Assembly (NCBI RefSeq): GCF_016801865.2
Contig: NC_068938.1
Coordinates: forward strand, 129,384,474 to 129,448,473
Length of the DNA: 64,000 bases
Direction: 5' to 3'
DNA from: Culex pipiens pallens
Lineage: Eukaryota; Arthropoda; Insecta; Diptera; Culicidae
In this document: in pieces, positions 56,894 through 64,000 of the stretch
How the letters are laid out: each line of letters starts with the position of its first letter
Numbering within the stretch: the stretch's first letter is position 1
The notes under the pieces: generated by a model
Database searches by the model: none
The model's input: only the letters and a program-made list of their open reading frames with translations
What the model was told of the DNA's origin: nothing
Translations under genes and position numbers: made by a program

Positions 56894-56963
56894 GCTCCAC
56901 GGTAAAGTGGAAAGCATTTTGCTTGCCAATCCTAAGGACAGGGGATCGAACCCCGCCGTGAGC
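56894..56963 (+). pseudogene. tRNA-like sequence (Gly-GCC-like), degenerate
   Basis: It has an A-box region GGTAAAGTGGAAAGC, a loop TTGCCAA that would place anticodon GCC, and a T-arm hairpin GGGG-ATCGAA-CCCC. The ends GCTCCACG/CCGTGAGC are nearly complementary. The anticodon stem does not pair, so it is probably a tRNA pseudogene or SINE head rather than a working gene. Confidence 0.45.
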
Positions 56964-57012
56964 TGAAGTTTTTCATTAATTCCAAATTCAATGAGTCCAG
57001 AACTTTCTCGTT

Positions 57013-57088
57013 GGGAGCAGATGGGTATCGAACCCAGAACCATTCGCTTATAAAGCGAACATCGTAACCATTCAGCCACGACCGCTCC
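57013..57088 (-). tRNA. tRNA-like gene, anticodon TAT (Ile)
   Basis: On the minus strand a 76-nt cloverleaf can be drawn: acceptor GGAGCGG/CTGCTCC (7 bp, one G-T), anticodon arm TTCGC-TTTATAA-GCGAA (5 bp, loop giving TAT), variable loop TGGTT, T-arm CTGGG-TTCGATA-CCCAT (4 of 5 pairs), and A/B boxes GTGGCTGAATGGTTAC and GGTTCGATACC. TAT tRNAs often carry an intron; this one has none. A SINE head is an alternative, because no discriminator or T-run terminator supports a normal gene. Confidence 0.5.
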
Positions 57089-57447
57089 ATTATTTGACAA
57101 GAACCATCGCAAATTATAATTAAACAGCAATTCCCCTCCAAAAACAGCATTATTCGCAAAAATGTTTTCCGATCGGGCTAAAAATTGGCCAAAATAATTA
57201 GAGGTACGGTTTATTTGGCTGTGTAAGCGCCAATGTATTCAATTTGTTTGGCCATTAGGGTGACCTGCGCCGTGTTAGGGTGGTCATAAAATTGCAATTT
57301 TCGTTAATTTTCGCAAAAAATAAATTTAAAAAAAAAATCATAACTCTGCTAGGCTTTTGAGGAAAATTGTTCAAAATTTCAAAAATCTAGCCTAGCACTT
57401 GAAAAGGTCGTATGAAAAATTACGGAAATTTTAGTACGGGACCATTA

Positions 57448-57931
57448 GGGTGCCCAGAAAAAATGACCCCCTGCTCCACAAGCGGAAAACGAGTTTTTGG
57501 ATTGTTTTAAGCATCTGTGTAAATTTTGAGCCAAATTGGATGTGACTAACCCATTGATACCCGAGCCCAAAGATGACGCAAAAAATGTTTTTCATACAAA
57601 AATGACTTTTTTAAATCTCTAATAACTTTTCAGGAGCGAGTTTTACAGCTTTGGTTCGTTCTACAAAGTTGTAGAACATTAAATTTTCAATAAGAATCTC
57701 ACTTTTGGGAATATTTGGACAGAAGTAGCGCACCGTGCAGACCAAACCGTAAGAAACTTGGGATTTCCATACATTTTTTCAATTTTTCCATACAAACTTC
57801 ACCTCCGAGTATCAATGGGTAAATGATGACCGATTTTGCTCGTATTTGGCCCAGAGTCCTAAAATAGGTCAAGGAACAATATTCAGCTTGTGGAGCAAGC
57901 TTTTGAAAAAAATCCCATATTCTGGGCACCC
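57448..57931. mobile_element. TA-flanked MITE A (GGGTGCCCAGA ends), 484 bp
   Basis: Perfect 11-bp TIRs GGGTGCCCAGA/TCTGGGCACCC, bounded by TA at 57446-57447 and 57932-57933. Just inside are the inverted words GCTCCACAAGC and GCTTGTGGAGC. TA duplication suggests the Tc1/mariner superfamily. No transposase. Confidence 0.8.
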
Positions 57932-57933
57932 TA

Positions 57934-58403
57934 CACCCAAAGGAAAAATATATCTCAAAATCTGCAACAGTGGATTTGCTGCAGAAAATGTCATATTTTA
58001 TAACATTTTTTGCAGCAAGCCCCTAGATCATTTTTGCCCGCGTGTAAACATTTCAGCGATCTGCAGTTCTCACCAACACATATAACGCTGGCCCGTCCCC
58101 GAGCAACACTCCAAAGAGAAGCATATGTTGGTGCTCTTTCACTCACATTTCATCAAGCGTCCATGGCGCGGTGGTAGCGTGTCGGATCAATAATCAAGAA
58201 GTTGGTGGTTCAATCCTCGTTCTGTTAAGGGTTTTTTTTTGTGAAATAATTCAAAAAGCCGTCGGTAATGTCGATAATTGTCGGTAACGGGCAAAAATGT
58301 CATACCCCTATATCGCAAAAAATGCATGAGGACAGTTTTCATGCAGATTCTGATATACTTTCATGCCGCCATGCATCACAATCATGCGACCGCCGTTTGG
58401 GTG
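57934..58403 (+). mobile_element. TA-flanked MITE B (CACCCAAA ends), copy 1, 470 bp
   Basis: TIRs CACCCAAA/TTTGGGTG, bounded by TA at 57932-57933 and 58404-58405. Copy 2 lies inverted at 59108-59576 (469 bp) with high similarity. A tRNA-like unit sits inside at about 58160-58228: GGCGCGGTGGTAGCGTG as A-box, GGTTCAATCC as B-box, then a run of nine T at about 58231. Confidence 0.82.
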
Positions 58404-58405
58404 TA

Positions 58406-58786
58406 GGGACCATCCATAAACCACGTGGACACTTTTTTGAAATCTCATAAGATTAACCCACGGGCGGTCGCGTAGGTGTACTTTGTACACAGTTTGTAAC
58501 GACACTTGTAAGAAAGGCGAAAACACGCGACTTCCCAAAGGTTAAGAAAGTTTGAAATTTTCTCTAAGAAGATGCCTAAAAAATTACAATTCTCCATAGT
58601 AAATTGATTAATGTTCGATACTAACTTCAAACTGGAGCAACTAAACCTTAACCAAATGAGCTCAAATTTACAGGCTAGCTTCTGGGGTCATAATACTTTA
58701 AAATTACGGTTGATGCAAATTAAATTGAACATTTTTGTCTTTTTTCATATATCCGTGAACCACGCTAGTGTCCACGTGGTTTATAG
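58406..58786. mobile_element. MITE C (CCACGTGGACAC ends), about 380 bp
   Basis: Left ATAAACCACGTGGACAC at about 58416-58432 and right GTGTCCACGTGGTTTAT at about 58768-58784 are perfect inverted repeats. The left end reads GGGACCATCC directly after the TA that closes MITE B; the right end beyond TTTATAG has diverged or been lost. The interior shares a block with 39231-39345. Confidence 0.7.
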
Positions 58787-59107
58787 AAAAAGAATAGGTC
58801 ATCGGTGATATTTTAAGGTTTTCGCAGTTTTAGTGAAAACCCCAGCTTTCATTTCCACGAAATCCTTTAAATACAACTTACAATTTTTTATAAATTATGT
58901 AAAATTTTACGAGCAATCCAATAACAATATTTTCAAACTCTTTGGTCCCGAGACCAAAAAACCAAATCACTATCACTATTTTTGTAATTCATTATTTGTA
59001 TGAAACTTTATTCATCGAATTCTTATGTCCAATTCAACCATTTTGCATCAAAAGCTTCTTCATGCATGTTCTATTCAGAAAAAAGTAGCACTCTAAAAAA
59101 ATACCTA

Positions 59108-59576
59108 CACCCAACTGGCAGTCGCATGATTGTGATGCATGGCGGCATGAAAGTATATCAGAATCTGCATGAAATCTGTCCTCATGCATTTTTTGCGATA
59201 TAGGGGTATGACATTTTTGCCCGTTACTGACAATTATCGACATTACCGACGGCAGATTGTTTGTATTGCAGAAGAAAAATCTTAACAGAACGAGGATTGA
59301 ACCATCAACATCTGGGTTGCTGATCCGACACGCTACCACCGCGCCATGAACACTTGATAAATGGTGAGGGACAGAGCGCGAACATAATGTTCTCTCTAGA
59401 GTGTTGCTCGGGGACGCGCCAGCATTCTATGTGTTGGTGAGAACTGCAGATCGCTGACGTGTTTACACGCGGGCAAAAATGATTCATGGGCTTGCTGCAA
59501 AAAATGTAATAAAATATAAGATTTTCTGCAGCAAATCCACTGTTGCAGATTTTGAGATATATTTTTCGTTTGGGTG
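59108..59576 (-). mobile_element. TA-flanked MITE B, copy 2 (inverted)
   Basis: Same element as 57934-58403 in the opposite orientation, with TA at 59106-59107 and 59577-59578. The internal tRNA-like unit (about 59281-59350, minus) keeps the A- and B-box. The two copies together form an inverted repeat 1.65 kb across. Confidence 0.85.
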
Positions 59577-59578
59577 TA

Positions 59579-59965
59579 TTTTTAAATAGTAGTTTATGCA
59601 ACACGTTGCAAAAAGAAGATTTTTTCGGCACGAGTCGTACATTTATCCAACGAGGTTTAAAGAGTTGGATGAATACTACGAGTGCTGAAAAAATCAAGTT
59701 TTGCAACGAATTTTATGTCAAACATTCATGTGTTAAGTAAATTCACCGTTCAAAACAAAACAATATTGAAAAATGTTACTTTTCGATACAAGTGTTGAAA
59801 AGTTCAACTTTTCAGCACCCATTTCAGTGCTGAAAAGTAGGACTTTTCAGCACTGGTATTAAAAGGTATTGATTTTCAAATCTGTTATTTTTGGTAGTTA
59901 AAAGTAGGCCGTTTCGTTTCTCCAGAAGGACAGGAAAAGTTGACAGTTTCACAGCGGGATTGCAA
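59579..59965 (-). repeat. Island-family repeat, reverse orientation
   Basis: AGTAGTTTATGCAACACGTTG..., GAGTGCTGAAAAAATCAAG, and GTGCTGAAAAGTAGGACTTTT..CAGCAC match the reverse complement of 3173-3602. It abuts MITE B copy 2. Confidence 0.8.
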
Positions 59966-60747
59966 AAAAAAAAACTAAACTACTAAAACTGAACTTCAAA
60001 AACATAAACATCGATTACTTTCACTTATTGTTCTGTTTTTGTTGACAAAAAGTGGTAAATTTTGAGCTATAGGGTGTGACGAACGTTTTTTATTGTCAAA
60101 TTATGATTTTTTGAAAAAATAGAACTTTTTAGGGAAGTATCGAAAATACAAACAGAATTTTTTTTTGAAAGGCCATTTTAAGAAGTAAAACTGAATTCAT
60201 AATCGAAAAGAACTTTTGCAAAAATAAGTTCAAATGCACGGTTTAGAGTTATAGCATTTTTTCAAATTTATTTAAAAATTTCAGCAGAACAAATTCAATA
60301 TAAAATATGAACACTTTTGATAAGTGTTTAGTGTTCAGTTTAGAATGCAAAATAAATCAATATTTTTGCATGCAAAACTAGATTAAAAGAATTCAAAGCA
60401 AAATTCCACCTTCCTACCAATTTTACTTAAAATTTGTAAGTTTAGTTAATGAAGTAAATAGGTCAATATTGTTTATTGAATTATGGCGACTTTAACCGAA
60501 ATGTAGTCATGAGTTAAATTACCTTCGTAAAATTAAAATCGCCGAAATCTTGAACTTTTCTAAATTAAAGAACTTTCAATAAATTTTTAGCATAAAAATA
60601 CATGTTACAAATGAACCCTAGGCCATCCCTAGGAGAGGGTCCAGGAAAAGTAACATAAAATACATTGAGGTCCGACCTCATACTTTAATAAATCACACAA
60701 AAATGCAGTTTTTGGCCAAATCTCTTCATCTTAGTACACTGTAACTG
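59966..60747. other. AT-rich gene-free stretch
   Basis: No recognised gene or repeat with a second copy here. A small palindrome CCCTAGGCCATCCCTAGG lies near 60617. Confidence 0.4.
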
Positions 60748-60892
60748 AAAATCGCACTTTGCTGAGTTCGTTTTCGCACTTTTTCATTCGATTTTATCAG
60801 TTCGACTGCGATTACACAAAAGAGTGTAATCGCAGTTGAACTGAAAAAATCGTATGAAAAAGTGCGAAAACGAACTCAGCAAAGTGCGATTT
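60748..60892. repeat. Long hairpin, arms of about 68 bp, loop 6 nt
   Basis: The arm beginning AATCGCACTTTGCTGAGTTC pairs with the one ending GAACTCAGCAAAGTGCGATT around the loop AAAAGA (60818-60823). Only a few mismatches. Compact MITE-like or foldback structure. Confidence 0.85.
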
Positions 60893-60934
60893 GTCATGAC
60901 GATCTTGTTTTATCCGAAAAAGTAAGTGTTGGTC

Positions 60935-61070
60935 CTGGCCTAACTTAAAGGTTAGGTCGTTAGGTCAGTCCAGGTTTAAAAGCTAGGTTTAAAAAAAGTT
61001 TTGAATTTCCTCATCGTTTCTAGCCTTCGGAAACCTAATTTCAAGTAGGAAACTTGCATAAATACTAGCA
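60935..61070 (+). mobile_element. Decayed SINE fragment
   Basis: GGTTAGGTCGTTAGGTCAGTCC followed by CCTTCGGAAACCTAATTTCAAG corresponds to the linker and tail of the 12016-12424 SINE. Both heads are lost. Confidence 0.6.
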
Positions 61071-61572
61071 AGACCATGAAATTGATTCATCATATCATCT
61101 ATTTCTATAACAATACCGTTAAATTAGAAAAATATTGCTGGAAACGATTTAACACATTTTAACAAGAAACATCGGATCTCTTGGACCTTCCGCAACCTGA
61201 GCAAAGACAGGGTTCGCCATTACTCAGCACTCACCCCCAAAAAACTGTGACCTACAAAACTGCCAGCAAAGTTGACAAACAAGCCCTTTTCCGCAGTGGG
61301 TTTGCCTCATAACCAACCACTTTGTCGTCCTTCTTTCACAAGTGTGTTTATCTTTCAAAATCCCGAAAATTTTCCCGAGAACTCCTCGCTTGTCCACGAC
61401 TCAAGCTGTTCCAAAAATAGCACCGAAAACATCAACAACAACCATCATATTGCGCCATCAAATCCAGATTTGTCAACAGTCTGAAATTTCCGAGGCAACA
61501 TTCCCCTCAGGACTAATCTTGGCATACGACAAGAAAAAAAAGTCAGGATAAGAAAAAATAAACTCCACTTAC

Positions 61573-62019
61573 ACTTCAACCCGCGACTTGGTGCGCCGTT
61601 ACTCCTTTTTTTTATCTCCTCCGGGGTTTATATCCTCACCCGAAACTGTCTACTTGAACTTTATCAGCCGAAAATTGACTTCCTTTCTTAACTTTTCTTC
61701 CTTTGCCGGAAGCTCAAACGCACCGTTTGCAAGAAACGACTATCTTCCTTATCTTCGCGAATTTTCCGAATTTCCACAATACAAAAAACACCGCACCACA
61801 CTCACACGCGAACTCACGCACGATATCGACTTGGTCGACTTTGGAGGAATTTTCCGAGATAAAGCAAACCCGACTCGCACACACAGAGAGAAAGCGAGGA
61901 AAATTGGAAATACTTTTCCGTCTTCCGACACACTCTCACTTCTTTAAGGATTCGATTTTTGGTTGGTTTTTTCTTCCTTTTGATCGACTTTAAGTCGACT
62001 GGTTTTGTTGTTTTCACTT
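61573..62019 (-). other. Predicted 5' untranslated first exon of a host gene
   Basis: Read on the minus strand from 62019, the sequence runs 447 bp to GAAGT|GTAAGT (donor at 61572) without a single ATG, where about seven would be expected by chance. It begins AAGTGAAAACAACAAAACCAG, a typical insect leader composition, and lies 28 bp downstream of a TATA box. The encoded gene would continue leftward past an intron; its coding exons were not identified. Open frames here on the plus strand are taken as shadows. Confidence 0.55.
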
Positions 62020-62039
62020 GAACGCTCAATCAAGCCTTC

Positions 62040-62047
62040 CTTTTATA
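62040..62047 (-). promoter_or_regulatory. TATA box
   Basis: TATAAAAG on the minus strand, starting 28 bp upstream of TTCAAGTG, whose first A (62019) fits an initiator-like start. Confidence 0.6.
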
Positions 62048-62686
62048 TCTTCTTTTCGCGAATTGTTACGCTAGCGATGCATAAGCACTTGTTTCGTCTA
62101 GGTGGTCAAAATGAGCACTTTAGCACACTTTTAAGGTCGAATTTTGCACCGGAACTCCTCGTGGACACTCGGGGGACGGAACACTGGCACCGGAAATCCT
62201 GCCGGACACACAAAACTACCGACAGAGGTCACTACACAGAGAGAGAGTGGAGGTTTCTAGTAGGAGCAAAAGCGACAGCGACGGGACACACTACAAAGCC
62301 GGAAGTCGGTCCCGCGAGAGGAAGATGGCCAGGATGCCAGGAAAATTCCAAGGACAGACACAGAATACACAGGAGACACAGTGTGGACAGTAGGAAAATT
62401 TCGGCCTCCGCGACCGTGACCGACGACGACTGCAGGTCTTCACGTCTGATCCGGTCTGCTGGAACTCTCCCACTTGTCTCGGAATTCTCCGACGACCGGG
62501 CGCTTGTATGTGTGCGAACACACGCACCACGCACACACCCGACCACCCTTATTCGCACCGTAGTTATTCCGAAGTGTCCTCTCGTGTGGTGATGTTATTC
62601 CGGACAACTCACCGCCGTCGCAGCCAGCAGCAGTTTGATACTATTTTGGTGATACACAGCAGAGAGAAGAAAAGAACGCGCGCGCG

Positions 62687-62721
62687 TGAACCATCCTCGG
62701 CGAAGGACACTCTACGACTGA
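62687..62721 (-). promoter_or_regulatory. TATA-less Inr + DPE start site
   Basis: On the minus strand TCAGTC (A at 62719 as +1) matches the arthropod initiator TCAKTY. GGTTCA at +28 to +33 (62692-62687) matches the DPE consensus RGWYV at its first five positions. A GTGAGT donor 107 bp downstream (62612) could end a short first exon. Confidence 0.55.
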
Positions 62722-62799
62722 CTCGACGAAGTAGGCGACCGAACGCACGAGGACCCCCCGACAGGATCTTTGTTGTTTTCAAACAAAACGCGCGACGCG

Positions 62800-62850
62800 T
62801 GCTCTCTCTCCCGCTCTCTTTGATGCGTGCGGAAAAACAAAGAGAGAGCG
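62800..62850. promoter_or_regulatory. GAGA-type motif cluster
   Basis: CTCTCTCTCCCGCTCTCTTT and AAAGAGAGAGCG lie 80-130 bp upstream of the minus-strand start at 62719. Such (GA)n elements bind GAGA factor at insect promoters; binding is not shown here. Confidence 0.45.
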
Positions 62851-63442
62851 CGGCGCCGCCGCTCTCATGAAAACAAGACAGGAAAGGGCTGAGGAGAGGA
62901 CTTTTTCCGGGGAAAATGAGGTGGGTGTGAGAGGGAAAACGGTGGAAACAGAGAGAACGCACGCGTTGTTTGGGTGGTTTGACAGTTCGGGTGAGAGTTG
63001 TCATCATGCTATAAAAATTTGGTAGCGATGAGAGGGAGAAGGTCCTGTCAGGATGCGTTGGTAGCGGCAGTTGTACCCACTGAAATCGGGCGGAGTGAAT
63101 ATATTTGGTAAAATTTTAAATGTTTTTAGGCATTAACTAGGTTGTAATTTTGCTCACACAAAACTGTTGGAAACAGTTGAAATAATTTTATTTTAGCAAT
63201 ATTTCGATTAAGACATTTGTTGAAACATTGCTGTAAAACTAAGCTCCAACGAGTTAGGCATGACGGCTAACATCTCATGTTGAAATTTTCACCGTTAATC
63301 GTGTTTACATAAAGAGACGTAAAAGTGCCGTTTTGAAATTCGATTACCACTTAACCACATTTTTCACAAGTTTTCAATATTTCAAGCACTATTTCATAAC
63401 CATTTGTACAGAACCATAAAATCTGAAGTTCTTTAAACATTT
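62851..63442. other. Promoter-distal stretch without recognised gene
   Basis: GC-rich to about 63060, then AT-rich. No feature supported. Confidence 0.4.
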
Positions 63443-63703
63443 AGGTAACGCTCTACCTACTCACACGAAATCGGGAAAAGTTGAGCCGATCCCTCTTCGA
63501 TTTGCGTGAAACTTTGTCTTAAGGGGTAACTTTTGTCCCTAATCACGAATCCGTGGTCCATTTTGTTATATCTCGTGACGGAGGGGCGGTACGACCCCTT
63601 CCATTTTTGAATATGAGAAAAATACATGTTTTTAAATAATGCAGCTTGAAATGGTGATGAGATGGAAATTTGGTGTCAAGGAAGACTTTTATGTGAAATT
63701 GGA
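63443..63703 (+). repeat. Foldback-element single-arm fragment
   Basis: CTACTCACACGAAATCGGG, GTGACGGAGGGGCGGTACGA and GGTGATGAGATGGAAATTTG match the outer arm of the 29090-32008 family. It breaks off at 63703. Confidence 0.85.
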
Positions 63704-64000
63704 CCAAGGATGCCAGATACACAGATTTGTCTGTGTTTCACAGACATTTAAGCTTGTGTCAGACATTTTTTGAGATGCACAGGCTTTTAAAAAACTTCAT
63801 TGAATTAATATTTTGTAAAAATTTCAACCGAAACAATTTTACTCAACACACACACGATCTATCATAAGCAACAATCTCCTACCAGAATCTCCGTGCTTGC
63901 CGGGCACGCTCTCTAACCCTGAACGCACCTCGGTAACATCATGGCATATAAGAGGGAGCACCAAGATTCATGCAGCTCAAAAACCCTCACACATCACGCG
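63704..64000 (+). other. Repeat-like sequence with a possible TATA promoter at the window edge
   Basis: Begins with a phrase rich in CAGA/TCTGTG words. TATAAGAG at 63947-63954 is followed by TCA about 30 bp downstream. It could be the start of an LTR or gene beyond the window, but there is too little sequence to decide. Confidence 0.25.

Noticed and set aside
61588..62592. Plus-strand frames of 119-195 codons
   Set aside because: The same DNA is better explained as an ATG-poor minus-strand 5' leader and promoter; the plus frames show no domain.

Overview
The window is eukaryotic nuclear DNA and looks like a mosquito, most likely a culicine such as Culex. It has no operons or bacterial-type genes. 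It is AT-rich, with long gene-free stretches, many transposable elements, tRNA-derived SINEs, TA-flanked miniature elements and arthropod-type core-promoter motifs. Species assignment is inference from repeat style only; no homology search was possible.

The only intact protein genes are ORF1 (19541-21199) and ORF2 (21192-24884) of a full-length non-LTR retrotransposon at 18962-25147. It is bounded by a perfect 15-bp target-site duplication, so it is probably a young and possibly competent copy. Its RNA would start at an internal Inr+DPE promoter. ORF1 is a zinc-knuckle RNA-binding protein; ORF2 is endonuclease, reverse transcriptase and RNase H. A broken Jockey-type element lies at about 27190-28150.

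Layout. 1-6235: a dispersed repeat, a SINE inside a foldback-element fragment, then two decamer satellite arrays in opposite orientation, the second interrupted by two identical 430-bp islands. 6236-12000: non-coding DNA, a 1022-bp hAT-type MITE and degenerate repeats. 12016-12424: a SINE with two tRNA-like heads. 12436-18946: non-coding DNA, partly low complexity. 18962-25147: the retrotransposon, followed by two octamer arrays. 29090-32853: a 625-bp-arm foldback element interrupted by another element carrying seven 164-bp tandem units, then a relative of the inserted element. 38738-42568: inverted repeats, a GC-rich block and a TIR element containing an exon-like segment. 43918-46535: a SINE with 11-bp duplications and a giant foldback with arms of about 950 bp. 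47555-56400: repeat copies, a retroposon with a pentanucleotide tail, a hairpin insertion and a degenerate tandem array. 56894-57088: two tRNA-like genes. 57446-59576: a chain of TA-flanked MITEs sharing target dinucleotides.

The best host-gene evidence is at 61573-62850 on the minus strand: a TATA box, a following 447-bp leader with no ATG ending at a GTAAGT donor, and an upstream Inr+DPE start next to GAGA motifs. If real, the gene is transcribed leftward and much of the window could be its first intron or intergenic DNA (inference). No confident host coding exon was found.
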